A stretch of 64,000 nt of DNA, from NCBI GenBank assembly GCA_033220425.1, contig CM065653.1:930001-994000 (forward strand), in the 5' to 3' direction. A program made the position numbers and the translations under genes. The number at the start of each line of letters is the position of its first letter. The stretch's first letter is position 1. Shown piece after piece: positions 55,065-64,000 of the stretch. The stretch is from Lepraria neglecta. Its lineage: Eukaryota; Ascomycota; Lecanoromycetes; Lecanorales; Stereocaulaceae. The notes beneath the pieces were generated by a model. It was not told the origin of the DNA, made no database searches, and saw only the letters and a list, made by a program, of their open reading frames with translations.

Positions 55065-55991
55065 TCATACAACCTGCCCCTCCATCGTTACTTTTTTTTC
55101 TGCATCTCGACCGTGAGTCGACTTGGGGCCGAATTCTGCGTCATGTTGGTGCGATAGGAAAAGGATAATAGTACTGAGTGTCATTAATTAGCATGTTGAT
55201 GCGTCGGAGTGGCTTTATATTGGACTGAGACATACCTCCCGACTGTCGCTATGAAACCTGGCCATAATAATACCACAGAGGCAACAGCTTTAGCATTGTG
55301 ATTGTAATCTGTTACTCATGTTAGCAAATTTTGGCCTCTGTTCAGATTGAAGATCAGAGTACTGACCTAGCACTGGTTTCTTATACTGTTCCAGAAGCAT
55401 AGTTCCCGTGCTTGCATCAACTCCTGAAACGTATGCGCTCCTGGTGGCAACGATGACCTACAAGAAGTTAGTTAATGCCTCTGACAGAGATATCGTAGAA
55501 GGGGATAATGCATACAGTCATTGCTATAGCATCGGCGAAAGCCATAACACATATGATGACCGCACACATCTTCCAAGCCAGGTGTACCGATTTGCTCTCT
55601 TTTCGCTCAGGCCAGAACAGGTCGAAAAAGAAGGCTGCTCCGAATATAGTGGCCACTGCTATACCTACAAAGATGTTGTAGGACGCGATTCCGATGAAGT
55701 CGTCATTGTACACCACCGCGAGATTGTTTAGGTTCTGGATGAATTCTTGCTGGTCGACATACTCTAAGGCACACAGGTATTAACTTCGATTGTTTCTCGC
55801 GAAGTTGCAGGAGTAAACGAACCTGATAACGCGGCGGTCCCAACTGACTCAGAGCACACGCAAAGTATCATTGCAAGCTGGTAGACGATCATTTTGGAGC
55901 GTCGTAGGTGATACACTCGATTGAACATGTAGGAAGACTTGAATTTCGACCATTGCATCTCATGGAGGTCCAGCCCCCAAATGACAGCCAT
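55065..55991 (-). CDS. Putative four-helix membrane protein, five exons
   Basis: Model: complement(55065..55173, 55236..55308, 55367..55457, 55516..55763, 55823..55991), 229 aa. All four introns (58, 57, 58 and 61 bp) have a GT donor (GTTCGT, GTATGC, GTCAGT, GTATGT), a CTAAC/CTAAT-like branch and an AG, and the frame is closed through every junction. After an N-terminal part ('MAVIWGLDLHEMQWSKFKSS') come hydrophobic segments 'YQLAMILCVCSESVGTAALS', 'NIFVGIAVATIFGAAFFFDL', 'MCAVIICVMAFADAIAMTVI' and 'VASVVLLWPGFIATVGSTII', with an acidic/basic tail of about 35 residues. It resembles the MARVEL or rhodopsin-like small membrane proteins of ascomycetes in layout. I do not recognise the family. 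Confidence 0.65.
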
Positions 55992-57421
55992 TATGTTGTT
56001 TTGCTGCTGCGGTTCGTGGAGAAATTATAAAGTCGTGGACTCACAGAAGGGGTAAATGGAGCGACTTAGAGATGGGAATGATTGTTTATGAGGAAAGAGC
56101 GTTCCTGCGTCGCCTTAAACAGAAAATTCCAAACACCTCCATTATAAATCTTGAGTCTCGTGCCCAAACTTTTTCCAAGGTATGACATCAGATTCCGCAA
56201 ATATCCTTCCGACGCGCGATGTATAAGCCGCAAAATTCCTAATTGATGATGGGTAGCAATTAGGCTCTAGGAGCCGTCCGCACGCTTCCGCCATGGGCTA
56301 CATCCGGAGATAGTGCCCACCAATGACATGCACTTCTACCTTTTGCATGTAAGAGTTGCATTGGAGATAATCATTGGCAGGATCTTGACACCCTGGCAAA
56401 CCCTTGCGAATCCACAATGATAAGCTTACTTTCAATGTAATTTGCAGCAGTGTCCGAGTACCTTATATAGGAAAGCAAAACATGCAAATTCCATTCTCGA
56501 ATGAGATTGGTAGGCTAGTTAATGGAGACAGCCAAAGCAGCCATTCAGTCATGATTTCGTGTGGGAAGTCAAGCAGAAAGCGAGACTTGCATGTCAAAAA
56601 TAACTCGACAAACAGAAATTACTATCTTTCATCCAGAACGTGTAGCCAAGAATTCGAGAGCACAGTTTGGACCCACGGTCAAGAAGAAAAAGAAAAGAAA
56701 AAAGTTGGGGAGGTTGCTCTCCTTGACACCAGGAAAAGTTCCTGCAAACACCAACCCCAAGGCCATCACTACAAATTTACCGTAGGATATACCTGGTCCA
56801 TCGGCGATCGGCTTTGCTCAGTCTCAGCGAATGTGCTCTCTTGTCCTATCTTCCTGTTGTCCTATTTTCATTCCAGAGTTCCGACCTTGAGTTGTATTGA
56901 ATTGTTCCAAGCGTAAGGATGAAAAGTCGATTCCTCTTGCGGGACCCCGAGAATGAGTGGTCATCAATCTTCGCCAACCTCTGACGCACTCGATGTATTC
57001 TACATGCTTTGACTGTCCTCCAAGCAGGGGCAACTGTGACACTCTTGTCATGCTGAAGATGGCAATGTTTTTAGCACTCCATGCTAGTATCTAGTGCTGA
57101 CTCCGGCAGTTCCCTGCAATGAATATTGAGATCTGTCCAAGATACCAAGCTGCTAGATCTTATTATGGTCACTGCTTGGGGCGTTCAGCCTCAACTTAGA
57201 GGCCTCTCGGCCCTACTGGAGTTTAGAATTACCACAAGCGGATCCTCTAGTTGCTTACATGCCTGTCCTTTCATAATCTCCTTTGTCCTTCATAGAAACA
57301 ATGTCCAATATAGGATCCCTCCCCGAATTCGCATTTCTCGTCATATCATCCCCTCCGCTATTCGAAGACTTTCCCTCTCCTGTGCAATTAATCTCATTCA
57401 TTGCCATCCAACATCGCAACC
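55992..57421. other. Long intergenic region, no gene supported
   Basis: 1.4 kb. A 170-codon plus frame (56404-56916) has no domain, shows a poly-Lys run from simple AAG/AAA sequence, and does not splice to anything. I leave it out. Confidence 0.4.
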
Positions 57422-58254
57422 ATGCCACCCAAAGCCAAACCCTGGCCCAACACACCCTACCCCCCGATAACCACCCCGTCCCTAACCTGTCCCCTGAAAA
57501 CATCCCATTACAGCGTAGCCATGGCCACAGACATGGCCCACGCCCATAATACCTTCCTCCGCTCCCTCAACAGCATCTACCACCAAGCTCCCCACGTCTC
57601 TTCCCCCGCCGACATCAAGGATCTCCTCTTCTACGGCCGCTGCTGATACGACACCGTCGAGCACCACCACCACCACGAAGAAACCGATTTTTTCCCTGAC
57701 ATTGAAAAGATTGCGAAAAAGCCGGTCCTAATGGAACGGAATGTGGAACAGCATCATGCTTTTCATCCTGGCTTTTACGCGTTCAGGGATTATTGCCTCG
57801 AGACGAATGTCGAGGAGTATGATGGAATGATTTTAAGGGGAATCCTGGATGATTTCTCTCACATCCTGCAGCAGCATTTAGCAGAAGAAATCGAAACATC
57901 ACTGGAGCTGTCGTATTGCGATGAAAGCCAGCTGAAGAAGGCATTTGAGGATTTGAGGCGAGCATTATCGCTGGGGCCGATAGTGCAAGTCTTCTCCGTT
58001 CTCTTTCCCTTTCCCAATCGTTTATAAAGATAGTGAGCCCTGATGGAAGACTTGCGGCAGTACACCGTGTACCCCATGGTAATGGGCACGATAGACGATA
58101 CGTACGAAAATGGTATGCATAAGGGGCTTTTCCCTCCTACGCCGTGGTTCGTGCCTTATCTTATTAAGTATTGGAGAGGAGGCATGCGGGAAGTTGGAGG
58201 TTTAGTGCTTGTGATGGGTTTGGAAAGCCTAGAGAATTGATGTTCTTGGAATGA
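57422..58254 (+). pseudogene. Hemerythrin (HHE) cation-binding protein gene, broken
   Basis: It starts 'MPPKAKPWPNTPYP' and shows the helical HHE pattern: 'DMAHAHNTFLRSLNSIY', 'DTVEHHHHHEETDFFPDIEK', 'QHHAFHPGFYAFRDYCLE' and 'QHLAEEIETSLELSY' give the His/Glu di-iron ligands. A TGA at 57644 stands exactly where relatives have Trp before Asp-Thr-Val-Glu-His. The frame then stays open to 58027. An intron at about 57983-58060 (GTGCAA..CGGCAG) leads to 'YTVYPMVMGTIDDTYENGM'. Near 58190 the end ('WRF.ACDGFGKPREL') is in another frame. Two breaks, so probably inactive. Intact relatives bind oxygen or iron; their role in fungi is unclear. Confidence 0.7.
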
Positions 58255-58721
58255 GAGTCTGTTGGAATGTATGGGTTTTCGCGATGGGCGGGATACTCAG
58301 GCACACGCTATGAAGCTCGAATGCCTTCTCGCTTCCGTATATGTTTGGCTGGCGAGACGGGCTGCTGGAATGGAAATTATATATATATTTTTTGAATGGG
58401 TGCTTCGGTGTTAATGTTAATATTGTCTGAAGCGTTGGGCTCTTGAAAGGACTTTGTTTTTTTTTGAATAGAAGCAGCTGAGCTGCATATGATACTAGTG
58501 GTTTCCCGCAAATCTCTAGCTTTACCATACCAATTGATGCTGCGAGAAACCTATGTTCAACCACGGAGCGCCATACAACCAACCTAACGAGCAGATAGCA
58601 TGCAAAATACCTCACCATATGAAAACAAATACCTGATCCTGAAGGGGTATCTACCGAAGCGAATCCTGCTCAACCGTGCAACCCCTAAGACGCAAATGAT
58701 TTGAACACCCTTTTCCGACCA
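58255..58721. other. Convergent 3' ends, nothing recognised
   Basis: About 470 bp between the hemerythrin relic and the NSE4 stop. T-rich in places (58380-58470). No gene seen. Confidence 0.4.
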
Positions 58722-60262
58722 TTATGCGTACCAACCTGAAGCCCCGACGTTGGCCTCCTCGTCGGATTGGCGGTGTGGGATGATGCTCTCTTTGATATCG
58801 TAGATGTCAATGATCTCTTCCCAGGTCTCAAAGTCCAGGTGAAAGACAGCTTGATGTTTCGAGATATTTTCTTCCTGGATTTGTTTCGCGGTGTGTGTGT
58901 CTGTGGCATCTGTGTTGTATAAATTAGCATGGCTTCCAAACCAGTGCGTATGCCCAACTTACGAAGAGTAGGCAACCCATTGCTATCGTTGCCAAATCCA
59001 GCGACACCATCTCTGATCAGAAAGCTTACATAGAATAGGTTCTCAACTGTCTGTCCAAACGAGTTGGGATTCACAACGAAATGGAAGAATGGAACACCTT
59101 CATCGTCGGCCACGTTGTACTTCAACATCAAGGCTCTGGCATCCTCATCTGATATGTCTTCCGTCATCTCTTCCCATACCCTCTCTTGTCCATCGATCAT
59201 TGTTGTGGCCAGAAGTTTCCGAATGTTCTTGCACAGATTAGTCAGGTCGGAGTTCTCCACCTTTTCCATATCTTGAACTTTCAATTCTTCCGGGCGTACC
59301 GCGTCCTTAGGATCCCGCTTAACAAGCCGTTCACGGCGCTGCGTAGCTTTGCGAGCTCGCTTCTGTACTGATAAAGGACCGAGGAGGAAGCCTGGGACTG
59401 ATGGGCGTAGATTATTCGGAAAGCATGCCTGGCGACCTAGCCACCCCCAATTGAACTCATCGCCTTCATCGTAACTAGCAGTCACGTCTTCGTCGCTGTC
59501 GTCCTCATCTCTTCTTCTAAGCTGTGTCCCTCCTTCAGTTGGGCCGCGGCGCATGAAAGTGATACACCTTCCAACGAAGTCATCTACATCGATGCCCGTA
59601 GTTGAGTCACCAAGATTAAGCTGAGTAGTCCTTTTCGCTGAGAGGTCTGCTGTGGAAACAAGAAGCCGTGAGTCTAGGGTCGCGTCTGATGTTTGCTTGA
59701 CGGATGCAAAGAGGTCGTTGGCCTTCTCCAGAGTATTTACCAACCCTCTCGAGCCTGGTGCTAGGTACTCGGCACGGGAATCTACCCCGGTAGTTAGTAT
59801 TATTCCAAGCTAGGTTTTCTGTCGCGGACGCGGTATACCTGTCAACTCTTTTGACAAATCCCTGAAGTCCTTCCGCAACGCCCTTCTCTCTTCTATGCTT
59901 TGATCAGGGTCATAGTATCGTGCATCGCTAATCCCTGCTAGGGCGTTCTCGTGCGCTGTCTGGGTCGCATTGGGTACATCACGATCACTGAGTTTCCGTC
60001 GTTTGCTTGGTCGAGGGGCTTCATCTTCTGCTGTAGCTGGCGATGGTAAATGTGGAGGGGTCATAGCACGACCTTTGCCTTTTTGTCGAGATGATTCTGC
60101 CTGTGCCTCTCGGTTCTCCTTATCTGACGAGAATGAGGCTGCCGGCGAAGGTGAAAGTGAGTCAATATTGACGTGTCCGCGGCGTTGTCGCGTCGAAGTA
60201 GTAGTGTTGTTGAGCTCGTCATCGTCGTCCTCATCAACCAAGAGGTGTGCTCGACGCGCCAT
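58722..60262 (-). CDS. NSE4: SMC5-SMC6 complex kleisin Nse4
   Basis: Three exons, complement(58722..58909, 58963..59781, 59839..60262), 476 aa. The first intron has a perfect TACTAAC branch; introns are 57 and 53 bp. The acidic, disordered N-terminus is followed by 'IEERRALRKDFRDLSKELT' (start of the kleisin N-domain that binds Smc6), then 'GLVNTLEKANDLFASVKQT', 'IDVDDFVGRCITFMRRG' and 'FNWGWLGRQACFPNN'. The winged-helix C-domain is 'ARALMLKYNVADDEGVPFFH' and 'FVVNPNSFGQTVENLFYVSF', in the form typical for Nse4_C. The C-terminus has 'HQAVFHLDFETWEEIIDIYD'. Known role: bridges Smc5/6 heads in DNA repair and replication-fork stability. It is divergent from VPS34. Confidence 0.93.
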
Positions 60263-60596
60263 TGGGAGATGAGTTGTGAGGTTTGACGGGTCTACTCCAG
60301 GAGTGACGTAAAGGGCGCTGGCGCCTGGTGAAACTCGCCTCCTTTCGTTTTAAGAGATTCGGTTTTCCAAGACTGCGAGCATCATAGAACACGATTTATT
60401 TCCAGGGTTGTGGGAAGTTGGCGCGGTCGTAGGCTTGTTGAGGTTGAAAAGGACGCCAGAGTTGGAGGGAACCAATTTACGCGATAGTCATGGGAATTTT
60501 AAGCGTACATCTCAGCCTTATCAAGCAGCTGCCTGCTCGACAAGAGAACGTCAAGAATAGCAGCTTAATTTGGTCCAGCTCTGGCTGAGAATAGTC
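60263..60596. promoter_or_regulatory. Shared promoter region of NSE4 and VPS34
   Basis: 334 bp separate the divergent start codons, so both genes must use this region. No defined box can be claimed. Confidence 0.5.
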
Positions 60597-63481
60597 ATGG
60601 AAGAGTATTCATTTGCTAATTCCAGTGCTCTTGACTTCCCCGTCAATGTGAGAATGTTGGTCCCTATTTGCAGTCCTCTTGATCTTCTTTGCTGACATAA
60701 AGCTCCAGAGGCAGCTTGGAAGGGCAATACAACCCTCCGCCCTTCTCGACTCTATTACAGAGACCAGATTTGAGACACATTGGCTCAAATAATAGGTATT
60801 TGGGTACCTGGTGGAGGTCTTCGGATCAAATGATTGACTGATATAGTCCGATTTCTGATCTCTACGTTACTGCTCAACTATGGGCAGACTCAAAGCCTTT
60901 GACGGTGCCGGTGCAGACCGCATATAAGCACTTCAAAAAGACGCGCGAATGGAACGAGTGGCTTGAGCTTCCCGTCAGCATATCTACACTTCCTCAAAGC
61001 TCTCAGCTGGCAATCACAGTATGGGACCTATCACCTACGGGCGGACCTGGAGCGACGGGTCACGCGATTCCGTTTGGAGGCACCACCATATTCCTATTTG
61101 ATAAGGACAATACACTGCAAAAAGGGAAACAAAAGTGCAGGCTATATCGCCACAAAGCCGCAGATGGGTTCTCATCAACTACTACTCCTGCTGTTCCTCC
61201 ACTTCGGAGCCACAGAGATGCGAACGGGCCAAGTAATGGTCATATCATATCGCCTGAAGAAGAAGAGCTTGACAGGCTGGAGAAGCTATTCAAGAAGCAT
61301 GAGATGGGAGAGATCCCCCGGGTGGACTGGCTTGATTCACTGGTGTTCAAAGCGGTAGAGAAGAAGAGACAGCAAGTAGAAGCATCAGCCAAGTTGTCTT
61401 CGAGAGTTAGGAGGAAGATGTCCAATTCCAAGAGGAAGGCAGAGGACGCTGATGGAGCTCAGTCCACAAAATCTGAAGCCGAAGACGGCGAAGTGGAATC
61501 TGACGAAGAGGAAGGAGAGAGATACACGCTTCTAATTGACTTCCCAAAGTTTGACTTCCCCGTCGTGTTCACTGACCACGAATATGCCCCCCCACCAATA
61601 TCCTCTCAAGCTCACCATGCTCCGCCTACTGGCAATGTCAATTTGAAGCCGCCTCCTGAAGTACAGCTTGGTCCTGGCATTAATGGAACTGGTAACGGGA
61701 TTGGAGACGATGATGAGAATGCTCCTCCCTTGATACGGATCTATGACCCAGAGGTTGGCGCCAAGGATAATCCTGCGGAAAGCAAACACAGAAGACTTGT
61801 TCGAAGTCACCGCACTGGAGTTCTCGATCGAGACCTCAAACCTAATGCAAAGATTCGAGATGAGCTAAATACAATCATGTCATACGGGCCTACTCAAGAA
61901 CTCAACGCTGAAGAGAAAGATCTAGTCTGGAAGTTCAGGCATCATTTGACGCGTGACAAGCGGGCATTGACCAAGTTCGTCAAATCAGTTGCATGGCACG
62001 ATCAGAGTGAAGCCCGTCAAGCCGTTCAATTATTACCGAAGTGGACGGAAATCGATGTCGATGATGCACTTGAACTCTTGGGTCCTACTTTTGACAATCC
62101 AGCTGTCAGAGCATACGCTGTTGACCGCTTACGAGAGTCAGATGACGACGAGCTCTTACTGTATCTCCTTCAACTAGTACAAGCCTTAAAGTTCGAAAAG
62201 ATATCACCAGAGTCCCAAGATGGCAACTCGCAAGACTCATCGCTCGCAAGATTTCTCATCACCCGCGCAACAAACAACATGATGCTCGGTAACTTCCTAC
62301 ATTGGTACCTAATGGTCGAGTGCGACGATAGAAGCCCGGACCAGATAAAGGAACATCGCAAGCTCTTCGCAAAGGTGGAATACGACTTCATGGCAGAGCT
62401 GATGAAGGTTCCTGGAGGGCCAGAGCGTCGAAAAACTTTGCTGGGACAAGGCGAGCTCATCACCGTCCTCTCTAAAATCTCAAAAGAAATAAGATTCTCC
62501 CGCGAAGACCGACCTCGCAAACAGCAACGCTTAAAGAAGTACCTCGCCGACCCAAAGAATGAGCTAACGACCTTCGATCCACCTCTTCCCCTCCCACTAG
62601 ACCCCAGTGTCTCAATTGTAGGATGCTACCCGGAAGACGCTCTCGTCTTCAAATCATCACTATATCCGCTACTCGTCCACTTCAAAACCTCAGACGGGAA
62701 AAAATACCCCATCATCTTCAAAACAGGCGACGACCTCCGTCAAGACCAGCTCGTCATCCAAGTCATAGCCCTCATGGATCGTCTTCTGCGAAAAGAAAAC
62801 CTGGATCTTAAACTCTCACCCTACCGCATCCTAGCCACCAGCTCTAACGCAGGCGCCGTCCAATTCGTCCCCTCGATGTCCCTTGCTGCTGCCTCCGCGA
62901 AATACAAAGGCAGTATACTCGCCTACCTCCGTGCCAACAACCCGGACACGAGTGCCGATCTCGGCGTTCGTCCTGCTACTATGGACACATACGTCAAATC
63001 CTGCGCCGGGTATTGTGTAATCACGTACCTCTTAGGCGTCGGAGACCGCCATCTAGACAACCTTCTCCTCGCACCCGACGGCCACTTCTTCCACGCCGAC
63101 TTTGGCTACATACTTGGTCGTGACCCAAAACCCTTCGCTCCACAAATGAAACTCTGCAAAGAAATGGTCGAAGGAATGGGGAGCTCGACCTCACCACACT
63201 ACGCAGACTTCAAGTCCTACTGCTTTACCGCATACACCACTCTCCGCAAATCCTCGAACCTTATCTTGAATTTATTTTCGTTGATGGTGGATGCCAATAT
63301 CCCTGACATCAAAGTCGAGCCGCAGCGGGTGGTAGAGAAAGTCCGAGAGCGATTCCATCTGGAGATGACGGAGGAGGAAGCGATGAGGCATTTCGAGGGG
63401 TTGATTGTTGATAGTGTGGGGAGTATCTTTCCGGTGGTCATTGATACTATTCATAACATGATGCAAGGCCTAAGGGCTTAG
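60597..63481 (+). CDS. VPS34: Class III phosphatidylinositol 3-kinase Vps34
   Basis: Three exons, join(60597..60655, 60709..60795, 60847..63481), 926 aa. The two 5' introns (53 and 51 bp) restore the conserved start 'SALDFPVNVRIGSLEG' and 'SDLYVTAQLWADSKPLTVP', which the long exon lacks. Order: C2 domain (residues 1-260, with an acidic insert of about 60 residues around 'EAEDGEVESDEEEGERY'), PIK helical domain ('LTRDKRALTKFVKSVAW'), and kinase domain. Here 'IIFKTGDDLRQDQLVIQVI' holds the ATP Lys, 'LGVGDRHLDNLLL' the catalytic Asp at about 781, and 'HADFGYILGRDPKPFAP' the DFG and activation loop. It makes PI3P on endosomes and phagophores with Vps15 and Atg6/Beclin, for vacuolar sorting and autophagy. 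Confidence 0.96.
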
Positions 63482-64000
63482 GTGGCTGATCGGCGCTACG
63501 CTTTGTCGAAGGTCGAAGTGAAACATGAGTCTTGTAGTGATAATAAGCATGAATATGCTGTCAACTTGGATAATACTAGTTACTCCTGATGATGCTTCGA
63601 CCTTGCATGGAACTTTCGACGAATAGACGAAGCACGCATAAGGAAGAGATACTCAGTGGCTGTTGGTAAATCAGACGACTGCTATTCTTCCTTGTAGAAC
63701 GGCGGAGTCTTCCATACGTAGCCAACGGGTCTCATGCTTAGGCTGCCCAAAGCCATCTCGCTTCCTTGGCACGAGATGTTATCTGGACTTGCTGTTGGTA
63801 CCGAAGTATGACAGCGAATGCCTGGTCGACTTGGCACTCTTGTCTGGATGCGCAATTTTCGCATCATGAAACAGCTTGCAGTCTTCTTAACAGCCGAGAA
63901 GCCAGCGCTCGAGGGAATTTGCCATTGAAGATGTCTGATAGAGTGATGGACGCCTTATTGGGATATTGGCCATCAGTTGCTGATAAAGGGGATAGGATCA
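63482..64000. other. Downstream of VPS34 to window edge
   Basis: About 520 bp with short open frames only, without domains. 3' UTR of VPS34 and unknown flank. Confidence 0.4.

Noticed and set aside
56404-56916. 170-codon plus-strand open frame
   Set aside because: Contains a Lys run from AAG/AAA simple sequence, no domain or conserved-looking pattern, and overlaps other open frames in the same gap.

Overview
The window is from a filamentous ascomycete (Pezizomycotina). Short GT..AG introns of about 47-100 bp with CTAAC/CTGAC-type branch points, fungal-only families (KTR/GT15 mannosyltransferase, GH71 alpha-1,3-glucanase, DUF6594, DUF4604, HET, CHAT) and relics with nonsense changes of the RIP type all point there. 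A Leotiomycete- or Dothideomycete-like genome would fit, but I cannot fix the class from sequence alone. Exon structures were worked out by hand and checked for frame continuity across each junction; spliced lengths given below are in frame unless stated otherwise.

0-20.9 kb: a mostly housekeeping block. It holds an ATF/CREB-type bZIP factor, a mitochondrial 3-hydroxyisobutyryl-CoA hydrolase (valine breakdown), a divergent pair of mitoribosomal genes (uL4m and mL38), a frameshifted DUF6594 membrane protein gene, a four-helix membrane protein, a GH71 alpha-1,3-glucanase, RanBP1/Yrb1, and a long conserved-looking single-pass membrane protein of unknown role. A short non-autonomous Ty1/copia element (11390-13379) with near-identical LTRs and a 5-bp target duplication sits just beyond the 3' end of the GH71 gene, apparently inside an older foldback-type repeat.

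20.9-38 kb: mixed and partly accessory. A foldback repeat (21325-22198) comes first, then a KTR-family mannosyltransferase and a DUF4604/KIAA1143-like nuclear protein. After these lie a dead Baeyer-Villiger-type monooxygenase, an apparently intact FAD-linked (BBE-type) oxidase whose usual flavin-linking His is a Cys, a decayed HET-domain gene with a membrane C-terminus, a polyketide-synthase dehydratase relic, and a pogo/Fot1-type DNA transposon with clear terminal inverted repeats and TA target sites. The oxidase, monooxygenase and PKS relic may be remains of a secondary-metabolite locus.

38-64 kb: housekeeping again, with a decayed island at 43.8-46.6 kb (DUF7730-like and CHAT-domain relics). 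Genes include PRP19, a RING-like protein with SUMO-interaction-like motifs, PHS1 (very-long-chain 3-hydroxyacyl-CoA dehydratase), a MARVEL-like protein, mccA and ivdA (leucine catabolism) flanking a basic nuclear protein gene, another four-helix membrane protein, a hemerythrin-type pseudogene, and the divergent pair NSE4 / VPS34.

Functional links: mccA, ivdA and the hydrolase belong to mitochondrial branched-chain amino-acid breakdown; uL4m and mL38 share a promoter region and serve the same ribosomal subunit; VPS34, RanBP1, PRP19 and NSE4 are core eukaryotic functions. No complete new system is visible. The most unusual items are the gag-only copia element nested in a foldback repeat, the His-to-Cys oxidase, and the cluster of decayed self-recognition/cell-death-type and secondary-metabolism genes.
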